Shown: piece by piece, positions 1 to 8,700 of the stretch
How the letters are laid out: the number at the start of each line of letters is the position of its first letter
How positions within the stretch are numbered: the stretch's first letter is position 1
NCBI GenBank assembly: GCA_946965045.2
Contig: OX337231.1
Span: 1,860,001-1,924,000 of the forward strand
DNA from: Epithemia pelagica
Taxonomy: Eukaryota > Bacillariophyta > Bacillariophyceae > Surirellales > Surirellaceae
Length of the DNA stretch: 64,000 nt
Reading direction: 5' to 3'
Translations under genes and position numbers: made by a program
The notes under the pieces: generated by a model
Told to the model about the DNA's origin: nothing
Seen by the model: only the letters and a program-made list of their open reading frames with translations
The model's database searches: none

Positions 1-300
1 CGTGCTCCCGGTCGTGCATCGTCAACCCCCAGTGGTATGCTGTGGGGAACCCTTCGGGCCCATCAGGTCATGAAGGATTATCGAGGCCACGACTTCAGCG
101 GCCACCCAAAAATTGCACTAATCTTGCATGAACATCTCATTCGCTTTTCAACGCCTCGCTCAAAATTCGATGAGCTCCAATTGCAATTTGACGAAAAGCT
201 GGAGAAGGTTCAGCGATCAGTGAACCAAGCGGTGGCAGCTGTGAACAAGAAGGGCAGCAACAACAAATCTACAGGCGAATCCAAGAAGCAACAAGGATGA
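1..300 (+). CDS. Gag-like protein of YR-1 (C-terminal part, 5' end outside window)
   Basis: Frame 1 is open from the first base to a TGA at 298-300, so this is the end of a longer protein. The visible part is about 99 residues, ending in a predicted helical, possibly coiled stretch (roughly residues 60-85) and a polar Lys/Gln/Ser/Gly tail. Its place directly before the RT frame, in the same frame and separated only by the TGA and nine bases, is what supports a Gag call; no zinc knuckle is visible in this remnant. The ATG at 37 is internal and need not be the start. Confidence 0.5.
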   Translation, partial: RAPGRASSTPSGMLWGTLRAHQVMKDYRGHDFSGHPKIALILHEHLIRFSTPRSKFDELQLQFDEKLEKVQRSVNQAVAAVNKKGSNNKSTGESKKQQG

Positions 301-309
301 TCCGGACGG

Positions 310-3300
310 ATGAACATTGGCGAGAAGGATAACAGGACGAGGGATGAAAGTATATTTGAAGCAAAGACAAGAGAACCAACAACGATTAGTGATGATAATT
401 TAGACTGTGATGAAATTGATGAAACATCGACACTCTTCCCACTCGGCGTCTTGGAGAAAAAGAACATGGGCCTTCCCGTAGGCTATGGATCGTTGGCGAT
501 TGGGTTGGTGTGTTTCTCTGTCCCATCTTGGTTTTGGTCAACATCACTCCTGGGCTCTGTGGCGTGGATAGATGTTTGTCACCCCGTCTCTTGGCTCGCT
601 TCAGTCCAAGGCTCGACACTACCGATGGTGATGGAAGAGAAGGATGCAAGTCCTGACAGAAGAAAGAGAAAGTCCGATGGAAAGCTAAAGACTCCGCCTG
701 TTTTTGCTGAACGTTGGAACGAGGCTGATGTTATCTTGTTTGATGAGTTGTGCCCGGGGCCCTCCCATGATGTTTGGAAGTCTGTCCGAGTTCAGTTTGT
801 TGTGTGGTGGAAGAGCAAGTCTTGGAGCGGCCCCCCAAAAGAAGAATCAAGGTGGACCGTTTCGAAACTAAGAATGGAGCATGCAACACTCGGAGGAGTC
901 ACCACAAGAGTTGACTGGATCTTTGTGGCCTCTCGCTTCATGCACTCAGATCATAAGCAAACCATCAGCTTTTTGGATTGGTGGAAAGGATCAATGGAAA
1001 AGGGATTGAGTTTGACGACGGTTCGTGGCATCATCAAGCCCACGGAGCATGGAAAACCTCGAGCTGTGTCAAAAGTCAAGTCAGAAGATCTGTTGTGTGA
1101 CCGCAAAATGAATTGGAAACTGGATAGGGAGAAGGTTCATATCCTCCCAAGTGTATTTTCTCCAACGGGTCTGGTACAGCGAAAGCTTGTGCCAAAGGAG
1201 TTAGCACTAGCACTGGATTTCCCCTCTGAATTGAGTGCCGGTCGGTCAGACGAGGAACTGTCAGAATTGATTGAAAAGACTGGACCTCTGTTCAAGACGC
1301 GAGTCCAAGTTGTGCGGCTCATCCGTGATTTCATTGAACAGCAAACCTCTGCAAAATCCAAGAAGAGAGAAAGGCCCGAAAGCTCTCGAATGGATTCCAA
1401 GGATGCATCGTCGGTTGTTAGTGCACATGGAATGAAGGTAGACGAAGACGAGCGTGTACCTGATGACATGGAGATACTAACAGACAACGCGCTTCACAAA
1501 TTGGAAAGAGAAGAAGACCGCAATTTAAAAGCAACGAAATCAGACGACGCTGCTATTCCTCACTATTTGTGGAACGATCGAATACTTGATCGTTTCGGGA
1601 TGGTGAACGAAGATGACAGGGCAAGAGGAATCCACGCTCTCGATTGGATAAGACACGGAGCGTTGAGGTACTGGAAACGTTTGGTTTCAGGAAGTTTCTG
1701 GAGTTGGTGGCGCGATTCGCAATCGAGCCTTTCAACATCAGAAAGACAAACTTCAATCGCATCAGGACTCAGCGCTTTACGTCATTCCGCGCTAGCTTCT
1801 TGGTGGGATTGGGATGCAGGGTCGTCCCCCTTTTTCTGGCGGATGCCGGACCCCGATTGGCTCGTTGACATGAGGGATGGGGTAAAACCAATGTGGATTG
1901 GACCCCCACCCAAGTATAGAATACCTCAACGACCTAATCCAGATCCAGCCCATCTCGCGTTAGAAAAAAAGAAGATTGGAAAGGTCCGAAAACGCGGTTA
2001 CATTGGTCCTACCGAGGGAATTCGTTCATTAACGAGTTTCTTCTCAGTGCCCAAGGGACCGTCGGACATTAGAATGGTTTATGATGGAACCAAGAGTGGG
2101 TTGAACGATTCACTCTTGGCTCCTTGGTTTGGATTGGCTACGGTGGATGCCATGCTAAGAACAGTCTGTGAAGGCACGTGGTCAGGTGACAACGACTTTG
2201 GTGAAATGTTTCTCAATTTCTGGATTCATCCAGAAATTAGAAGCTATACAGGAGTTGACTTAACTACGCTGTTCCCAGAAGAGCTTGAAGCAAAGGACGG
2301 TTCGAAGAAATGTCTCTGGGAGGCTTGGACCCGTTGTGCAATGGGTGTTACGGTGTCCCTGTATCAGACCACTCAATGTACTCAACGGGTTAAGCGGATT
2401 GTGTTCGGATGTCGGTTCAACATTGACAACATTTTCCGGAGGACCGAAGTTCGTCTCAATTTACCTGGAAACGATGACTACGATCCCTCAAAGCCTTGGA
2501 TTTGTAAAGTCAGGGAAGACGGACACATAGCTGTGGATGTACATTCGTACATCGATGACTTACAGGGTACAGCGCCATCCGAAGAAGAGGCATGGCAAGC
2601 CTCCAGTGCAATGGCCAAAGGTTCAGCATATTTTGGCTTGCAAGACGCAGCACGCAAGCGTAGACCACCAAGTCAGAATCCAGGGGCTTGGGCTGGAGCA
2701 GTGGTGGAGACGACCTCAGAGGCCGTGTTCAAAACAGTATCCCAAGAACGATGGGACAAGACGAAGAAACACGTCGCAACTCTGGCCGACTGGGCAGGAA
2801 AGGACAATCCAATCAACCGGAAGGAGTTGGAACGTATCCGTGGTTTTCTGGTGTACGTTTCGCTCACCTTCAAAGCCTTGGTTCCGTATTTGAAGGGTAT
2901 ACATTTAACCCTTGAAAGTTGGCGACCAGACCGGGATTCCGAAGGTTGGAAAGTCGGAAAGAAGCAAAGACAAGAATTGTTACAAACATCGAGCGACGCA
3001 TCGATGAGAAGAGAAGCTCCGTTAGAAGTGGAGCAAGTTCCAAGATTTAAAGATGACATTCGCGCGATCACGGAACTCACCGACTTCGAGAAACCACCTA
3101 AGCTCTTAGCCAGGCCAAGAAAGGGATCTAAGGCTGTGATTGTGTTCGCCGATGCATCAGGAGAAGGATTTGGATCTTCACTCTGGATTTACGGGTCTGA
3201 TACGGTGGATACTGAACATGGCCTGTGGACCAGACAGTATGGATCCCGCTCATCAAATTTTCGGGAACTCTACAACCTTATCCTTCGGTTGGAAGCCTTG

Positions 3301-4086
3301 GTACATGGCAACCAGCTTGACCATGGGGCGGAAGTCTTTATGTTCACCGACAACTCAACGTCTGAGTCAGCCTTTTACCGAGGCACGTCGTCGTCATACC
3401 TTTTGTTCAGTTTGGTTCTTCGCGCCCGAAAGATGGAGATGGAGGGACGAATATTTTTGAGGGTGGTCTGGGTAGCTGGTACGCGAATGATTGCTCAGGG
3501 AACAGATGGTCTGTCCCGAGGCGACTTGATGACTGGCGTCATGGCCGGGAGCTCGATGTTATTTCATGTACCGCTGAATCGTCATTGCGAAGAAAGACAA
3601 CCAGGGGTTGTCCCTTGGCTAAAGAGCAATTGTGATGATCGAACCTGGATTGACACCACACCAACTGATTGGTTTGACGGTATCTTCAATAATGGAAACT
3701 TCGTCTGGACTCCGCCACCTTGTATCGCGGATGTTGCAGTGGATCAATTGTGTGATTCAGTGCACATACGCCCCCGAAATAGCCACATATTTGTTTGCCC
3801 TGCCCTGATGACATACTTGTGGCGAAAGAAGCTCGGAAAAGTCGCTGACTTTGTGTTTAAGATTCCCGCTGGCTGCGGAATTTGGTCTCAGTCTCAACAT
3901 GAACCTTTGATTGTTGCTTTCGTGTTACCTCATCTCTTTCGCAGGCCTTGGCAAGTTCGAAGAGCAAAAGGGTTATTGGATGACATCGAAAACCACATGC
4001 GTGAAATGTGGTCATCCAGTGGCACCCCTGATGGGTCTTGTCTGCGGCAACTATGGGCATTCAAGGGGTACAAGCCGAGTGTGTAA
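310..4086 (+). CDS. Reverse transcriptase-RNase H of YR-1
   Basis: A 1258-residue pol-type protein. The RT core is recognisable around residues 570-760: S-V-P-K-G-P-S-D-I-R-M-V-Y-D-G (primer-grip side), then a Y-I-D-D-L catalytic box near residue 747, a variant of Y-x-D-D. An RNase H-like domain follows at about 945-1075 with F-A-D-A-S-G-E-G-F-G, an R-E-L-Y-N motif and F-T-D-N-S, ending in a G-T-D-G-L-S-R signature typical of DIRS-group RNase H. The first 500 residues are charged and unrecognised. The frame overlaps the recombinase frame by about 100 bases. The start could be the ATG at 310 or read-through of the TGA at 298; both fit. Confidence 0.85.
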   Translation: MNIGEKDNRTRDESIFEAKTREPTTISDDNLDCDEIDETSTLFPLGVLEKKNMGLPVGYGSLAIGLVCFSVPSWFWSTSLLGSVAWIDVCHPVSWLASVQGSTLPMVMEEKDASPDRRKRKSDGKLKTPPVFAERWNEADVILFDELCPGPSHDVWKSVRVQFVVWWKSKSWSGPPKEESRWTVSKLRMEHATLGGVTTRVDWIFVASRFMHSDHKQTISFLDWWKGSMEKGLSLTTVRGIIKPTEHGKPRAVSKVKSEDLLCDRKMNWKLDREKVHILPSVFSPTGLVQRKLVPKELALALDFPSELSAGRSDEELSELIEKTGPLFKTRVQVVRLIRDFIEQQTSAKSKKRERPESSRMDSKDASSVVSAHGMKVDEDERVPDDMEILTDNALHKLEREEDRNLKATKSDDAAIPHYLWNDRILDRFGMVNEDDRARGIHALDWIRHGALRYWKRLVSGSFWSWWRDSQSSLSTSERQTSIASGLSALRHSALASWWDWDAGSSPFFWRMPDPDWLVDMRDGVKPMWIGPPPKYRIPQRPNPDPAHLALEKKKIGKVRKRGYIGPTEGIRSLTSFFSVPKGPSDIRMVYDGTKSGLNDSLLAPWFGLATVDAMLRTVCEGTWSGDNDFGEMFLNFWIHPEIRSYTGVDLTTLFPEELEAKDGSKKCLWEAWTRCAMGVTVSLYQTTQCTQRVKRIVFGCRFNIDNIFRRTEVRLNLPGNDDYDPSKPWICKVREDGHIAVDVHSYIDDLQGTAPSEEEAWQASSAMAKGSAYFGLQDAARKRRPPSQNPGAWAGAVVETTSEAVFKTVSQERWDKTKKHVATLADWAGKDNPINRKELERIRGFLVYVSLTFKALVPYLKGIHLTLESWRPDRDSEGWKVGKKQRQELLQTSSDASMRREAPLEVEQVPRFKDDIRAITELTDFEKPPKLLARPRKGSKAVIVFADASGEGFGSSLWIYGSDTVDTEHGLWTRQYGSRSSNFRELYNLILRLEALVHGNQLDHGAEVFMFTDNSTSESAFYRGTSSSYLLFSLVLRARKMEMEGRIFLRVVWVAGTRMIAQGTDGLSRGDLMTGVMAGSSMLFHVPLNRHCEERQPGVVPWLKSNCDDRTWIDTTPTDWFDGIFNNGNFVWTPPPCIADVAVDQLCDSVHIRPRNSHIFVCPALMTYLWRKKLGKVADFVFKIPAGCGIWSQSQHEPLIVAFVLPHLFRRPWQVRRAKGLLDDIENHMREMWSSSGTPDGSCLRQLWAFKGYKPSV

Positions 4087-5491
4087 GAATGCATGGCATG
4101 CAAATTGTTATTGCCAGAGTCAGGATGATAGATTTCCAGTATTGGAGCCGGGTGACTTGGACGACGCTTTATTAGATGGTGAAGGACATGCCGACATTGA
4201 AGACGACCCAGGCCGGTTTAAGGAGGCACGAGATGGAGACCATTTCTTGTGTCCTTTTCAATGTGACTCTTGTTCGTTCTTCAATGTGCAGGGACGATTT
4301 GAGCGAGACAACTCAGAACCCGATCGCCTGCTGATGGTCTGTATACGTCGAGCGAATTTAGACGCTTTCTGGTCGAGAGAGCGATCGACTGTTGATAAAA
4401 ATCTACGTGAACTGAAGGGTCTCCAATCGCTAGGAGAGACGATCGGGCTTCATCGACCCCTCCCGAATCGCGGGCCTTTTCCAATCGGCTATAGCAATGG
4501 TCTTGGCGCTGCCTGTCTGATGCTCATGAAAACTTTGAAAGAGGGTAAGAATGCTAAGCACATTCAATATGAAACGGCCCGAAAAGTGAGATCAACAATC
4601 AGCAATTTCATGCATACGCTTCCGGGAGGAACTGGTTGGTCAACGATGGGATCCGGTGACCGCTCGTCGTTGGTATTCACTGCCAGTCCTACCAATTCAT
4701 ATTGGTACAAGCGTTTTCTAAGTGGATGCCATCGAAGAATGGGTGATGTATGGATCCCTGATAGAGCTGTGACGCTCGAAGAGATTCATGTCGGTTTGGA
4801 CATTTTGGAAAAGGAATGGAAGGGTGTTCCAAGAGGCCAAAGAAAGTTGGAGGTCGCCCTGTCAGGAGCACTGGTTGTGATTGGGTTTTGCGCAGCCTTG
4901 CGCGGTGAAGAAATCCCACAAGTCGACGTCGGTCTCATCCGCAAATATTGGCTGGAAGGGATAACGTGTTCAAGAGTTGCTCACGTTCCCTTGGCAATGG
5001 CTGGTCGTTTCAAACAGACCAATGGTGCATTTAAAATATACATCCAGCCGTTGGCGGAAACAACTACTAAGTCAGGCATCGGAATCAGACTATGAATCGA
5101 GCGAGCAATCAGAGAGTTGAACGCGAGAAAGGTGGAATCTAGTCCGATGTTTCGTCGAGTGACAAAAACAGGAAAGGTCAACCGAGCGATGGTAGGAGAC
5201 TTGGACATATTGATGATTGCTCTCTGGAAGAGGATCCAACATCATCGACCGGATATCATCCCTGACACTGTTAAGGTAGAGGAAGAATACAGTGCCAGAC
5301 GATCCTTTCGCCGAGGAGCAACGACGGAAGCCCAAAATAAGAAGATACCGAAAGAGGTGATCGAAGCAAACAATCGATGGCGAAAGCACTTGAGAAACAA
5401 GGGCGTGCCCCCTGGGATGAGCATGTTGGAAAGGTATTCGGACGCAAAGGCGTCAGTCGAATCTTTGGTGCGCTTTTCAGAGTTCTTGTAA
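3980..5491 (+). pseudogene. Tyrosine recombinase of YR-1, interrupted by an in-frame TGA
   Basis: Two blocks of one frame are separated only by the TGA at 5093-5095. The N-terminal part has a Cys/His cluster (C-V-K-C-G-H ... C-K-N-A-W-H-A-N-C-Y-C ... C-P-F-Q-C-D-S-C), likely zinc-binding. The catalytic half has A-L-R-G-E-E (first Arg) before the stop, and R-R-S-F-R-R-G-A-T-T-E-A, R-W-R-K and L-E-R-Y-S-D (putative Tyr) after it. Alignment continues straight across the stop, so a single substitution of a sense codon is the simplest explanation; read-through is possible. The first ATG in frame is 3980, inside the RT frame. The usual H-x-x-R box appears without His, as in some YR subfamilies. Confidence 0.75.
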
Positions 5492-5604
5492 TCGAGGCAA
5501 GAGGAATCGAACGCGGGATCGGAGAAGGCAAGGATGGACACACAAGCGGCAAGAGCTGCGAAATGGAAATGAAGATTGTTGGTGTGGGATTCATTTACCG
5601 AAAT

Positions 5605-5939
5605 GGGGAATTGTTCTCGGTTGAACTCTTTCGAGTAAAGCCTAGATCGCTTGTCGTTGCCAGCATGCCTGATCGATCTTAATGGATACTCAACAGACGT
5701 GGACCAGGGCTTGGCAGCCTAATGGGAAGCGGCGCAGCACTGGTGAAGATATTTCAGAGTGCTGCGGCTCAGCAATGGGTCTGATACTGGGTTTATCTGT
5801 TGGGGGATGTCACACTAGCGCGTAACGGAAGGAAGTTTACGGGATCCGAGTCCCGTTAGCTTTTGGCGCGAACCACGATTCACGCCCGCCTTTTGGGAAA
5901 GGATGGGTGGGGGGCCTTCCCCCCCAGAGTATGGTAATA
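5605..5939 (+). repeat. YR-1 split direct repeat B1
   Basis: 335 bp directly downstream of the recombinase frame, nearly identical to 6280-6614 (differences seen include TTTC versus TTGC at 5629/6304). It starts at GGGGAATTGTTCTCGG and ends GGTAATA. With A2 and B2 it forms the 3' terminal array of a YR retrotransposon. Confidence 0.9.
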
Positions 5940-6279
5940 TATAGTATTATGTTATTGTGGAAGTGTGGTATCGTTGGGACGTCTCATCCGGAAGGAAGAG
6001 TGAGGATCAAGTACCGCATCGTACCCAACAGGTTAAGCAGGGACCGACGGACGAACGATGAGAGACTAATGACGTCGCTCCCAACAAGATGACAACGACA
6101 CGTCAGAGTTGGTTGGGGTCATCAATGACTCTTATGAGTCATACCCCAACCCATGAGAATATGGAGAAAGGATTCCTAAAGGAGTCATAAGTTTATGAGA
6201 AGAAAACTCTTCGGTTGTATCACGGATCTGATCACCCATTGATCATCGTGGAGTTCTCTTTTTGCCCACCCACCCGCCC
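5940..6279 (+). repeat. YR-1 split direct repeat A2
   Basis: The segment between B1 and B2. Its first part (5946-6017) recurs at 8016-8087 after B2, which identifies it as the A unit; the A1 copy at the left end of YR-1 is outside the window. It contains the long hairpin at 6111-6151. It ends in a C-rich run, CCCACCCACCCGCCCG, just before B2. Confidence 0.75.
6111..6151. other. Perfect nested hairpin inside YR-1 repeat A2
   Basis: Outer arms GGTTGGGGT (6111-6119) and ACCCCAACC (6143-6151) and inner arms ATGACTC (6125-6131) and GAGTCAT (6136-6142) pair perfectly, with loop TTAT and a five-base bulge (CATCA). It lies in terminal-repeat DNA and could act in RNA form (priming, 3' end or packaging) or as a recombination or regulatory site. 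The function is not shown. Confidence 0.6.
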
Positions 6280-6614
6280 GGGGAATTGTTCTCGGTTGAA
6301 CTCTTGCGAGTAAAGCCTAGATCGCTTGTCGTTGCCAGCATGCCTGATCGATCTTAATGGATACTCAACAGACGTGGACCAGGGCTTGGCAGCCTAATGG
6401 GAAGCGGCGCAGCACTGGTGAAGATATTTCAGAGTGCTGCGGCTCAGCAATGGGTCTGATACTGGGTTTATCTGTTGGGGGATGTCACACTAGCGCGTAA
6501 CGGACGGAAGTTTACGGGATCCGAGTCCCGTTAGCTTTTGGCGCAAACCACGATTCACGCCCGCCTTTTGGGAAAGGATGGGTGGGGGGCCTTCCCCCCC
6601 AGAGTATGGTAATA
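6280..6614 (+). repeat. YR-1 split direct repeat B2
   Basis: Second copy of the 335-bp B unit. It ends in GGTAATA, where B1 runs into A2. Here the next base starts the inverted-repeat element at 6615, and A-type sequence resumes at 8016, so the original joint was again B followed by A. Confidence 0.9.
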
Positions 6615-8015
6615 CCCTCGGTATCAGTGTCCACTGCTTAGCTGTTTTTTGTCTGTGCCACTCCCAAGTCCCAAGTGGACAAAGACAGAAAATTTCCTTT
6701 TTGACGCAAATGGAAATGACTAAATTGCAAATTGGCACGCATACACAGCTGGAGTTTTCGCAGTTCATGAATCAGACGCATGCCCAGCAAGCGGCCCTGC
6801 GTGGATGACGGTTGGTTGGTCTTTGCAGAATGCGCCATCCAAATCCCCCATAAAATCATACAGAGGCCATCACCCACAATGGCATGGCACATGGCATGAA
6901 TTGTCGCCTTTCATGCAATTGAGGTAAGTTTGAACGTACAAAAATGTTTCCATGACAACAACAGTTCTTGTACTGTCATTCTAACTTCTCCCTCACACTT
7001 GTATTCGTTTTTCTCTTCTGATATTCGACATTCGACAACTGTCTCTCTCTCTGTCCACTTCATTGAGAGTGAATGTTTGTGCCTATGGAATGCCAATTCT
7101 CCATTCGAGCCTCGGCTTAAAATTGGAGACCACATAGAGCTTCATTTCTTTGTAGGAGTATTTGAGGAGTTTCTATCAGAAGTTTAGTTCTAATCTTTCA
7201 TAGATTTTGTAAGATCGTGCGTGTTATTGCCGTGCTTTCAACAACCATGACACTCTGGTGTAGGTTTGAGGCCATCTTGAAGCATATCTGATCGACTCTG
7301 TGATCTATGAAGACTAGTTTGAGTAGGCCTAGTGGCAACAAGCTGCCTCAGTTTGTCGTCATCTCTAGGTCTAGGTACTTGAGTATCCGACACACAACGA
7401 AAGGTTCTTGATCTGTGGTCGACATGGAGATGGGCAAAGCACAATGATGAGAGTACAAAAACATGCTACAAAAATAAGAACACAACCAACCAACAATCAA
7501 ACAGCACTACGATTAAAGCAAGGAGAAGTTGTGGCAAACGGCCTACAATGACTTGTCCTCCATTTCATTGCGACAAAATCAAAGGAGCACCAAGCATCAA
7601 CATTAACAGGGACAAAGATTAATGAGATAACGTGTGAGAAAACTATGCAGGACATGAAAGAAGCTAAGAGACAAACAACAAGCAACAAGAGAGAAAAACC
7701 AAAATGCTGCTTCAGGTCGTAAGGATTCGGAAAGAGCTCGTTTCATGGTCAATGTCGATGTTTTTGACACCGCGTGAGATTTTTGTGACGAGACGAGAGT
7801 CGTGTGAAAGGATTCCAAATTTGAATCGTGGTCACGGTCACAGGAAGATGCTAACCGCCAACTGTCACTTGCACGCCGGCATTTCCACCATCACGAGGAA
7901 CCATATTGGTGAAAAGGACAGACGAAAAGTGAAATTTTCTGTCTGTGTCCACTTGAGAACCTATGAAGGTGGCACAGACAAAAAACAGCTAAGCAGTGGA
8001 CACTGATACCGAGGG
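6615..8015. mobile_element. Non-autonomous DNA element (MITE-like) with long terminal inverted repeats
   Basis: The left terminus CCCTCGGTATCAGTGTCCAC and about 45 bp in all is the exact reverse complement of the right terminus. Similarity continues with gaps for roughly 105 bp (shared AAGTGGACA-AGACAGAAAATTT). The 1.3 kb interior has only short open frames and no transposase motif I can recognise, so it is non-autonomous. It lies between B2 and A-type sequence of YR-1 and therefore inserted after that array formed. No clean target duplication is visible: the flanks read AATA and ATTA, and relative to the B1/A2 joint six bases are missing. Confidence 0.8.
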
Positions 8016-8087
8016 ATTATGTTATTGTGGAAGTGTGGTATCGTTGGGACGTCTCATCCGGAAGGAAGAGTGAGGATCAAGTACCGC
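8016..8087 (+). repeat. Truncated third A unit of YR-1
   Basis: 72 bp matching 5946-6017 of A2 base for base as far as I can read, then breaking off abruptly before an A-rich run. It shows that the YR-1 repeat array continued as ...B1-A2-B2-A3, either a tandem element or a leftover of one. Confidence 0.8.
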
Positions 8088-8421
8088 CTAAGTGGCAAAA
8101 AAAAAAAAACTGGAAATCTATTATAACGCTGCCGCACGCACCACGCATGATGACGCCGACCGACGCGCCGGGCCTAGAAAACTAGGCGAGGCCTAAATAG
8201 GGTAGCTTGAGAGGAGCTCAAGCTAGTCCAGCATAATGAAGGATGACGGGACGCCATGTGTTGAGCCAGGTATGTAGTTGTGTATGTGGATGTGGTTTCG
8301 TGAAATTTGGATAAGTGGCATTGGCATCAAACGCGGCGTCGGTCGCGCAGCGCAGTCGCGTCTCCGCACCACCTTCCGGAATGGACATACAACACAAATA
8401 CCATTGCTGCAGTATCGGTTC
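8088..8421. other. Non-coding spacer between YR-1 and YR-2 with two short hairpins
   Basis: Begins with a run of about 13 A. Two perfect stems are visible: GCCTAG-AAAA-CTAGGC (8172-8187) and TAGCTTGAG-AGGAG-CTCAAGCTA (8203-8225). No convincing gene; open frames across here are short and continue into the YR-2 A1 repeat. It could be old repeat DNA or the host target of YR-2. Confidence 0.5.
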
Positions 8422-8672
8422 TTGTCTGTACTGATGTGGAGTGACGTGGCCGATGCTGGCCAGACTCCTGCGACCGACATCAGAGGTGCGACTGCTCCGC
8501 CTCCTCGTCGCGAGGCGAGCATCCGATTTCGTTCCCCTCGGTTCTACGATTTGGATGACTCTTGATGCAGAGTCGTCGGAGCGTGAGAAGAGCTCACTCT
8601 TCTCGGGTTCAGCATCTTTGCAAGCAACGTTACGAGACGAGTACACAGGCAATCGCAAGATCCTAGTTAGCT
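8422..8672 (+). repeat. YR-2 split direct repeat A1 (left terminus)
   Basis: 251 bp starting TTGTCTGTACTGATGTGGAG and ending TAGTTAGCT, matching 15581-15831. The gag start codon (8701) follows 29 bp later, so A1 probably carries the promoter and 5' leader. Confidence 0.93.
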
Positions 8673-8700
8673 TTTGAGTTCTAAACCTTACATCGTTACC

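Larger units (their letters stand above)
1..6614 (+). mobile_element. YR-1: tyrosine-recombinase (DIRS/Ngaro-like) retrotransposon, left end outside window
   Basis: Three coding blocks follow in order: the end of a gag-like frame (to 300), a reverse transcriptase-RNase H frame (310-4086) and a tyrosine recombinase frame (about 3980-5491). Behind them lies a B1-A2-B2 set of direct repeats (5605-6614). There are no LTRs and no DDE integrase, and the YR is last, which is the order of YR retrotransposons. The A1 copy expected at the left terminus must lie before base 1. The element is probably dead because the recombinase carries an in-frame TGA. DIRS, PAT or Ngaro subgroup is not decided; no methyltransferase domain was recognised. 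Confidence 0.85.

Noticed and set aside
5605-6614. Direct repeats considered as a CRISPR-like or LTR pair
   Set aside because: Only two 335-bp copies with an A unit between and a tyrosine recombinase upstream; this is a YR split-repeat terminus, not a CRISPR or LTR.
6611-8020. Target duplication for the 1.4 kb element (AATA/ATTA)
   Set aside because: The flanking tetramers are reverse complements, not direct repeats, so no duplication can be claimed.
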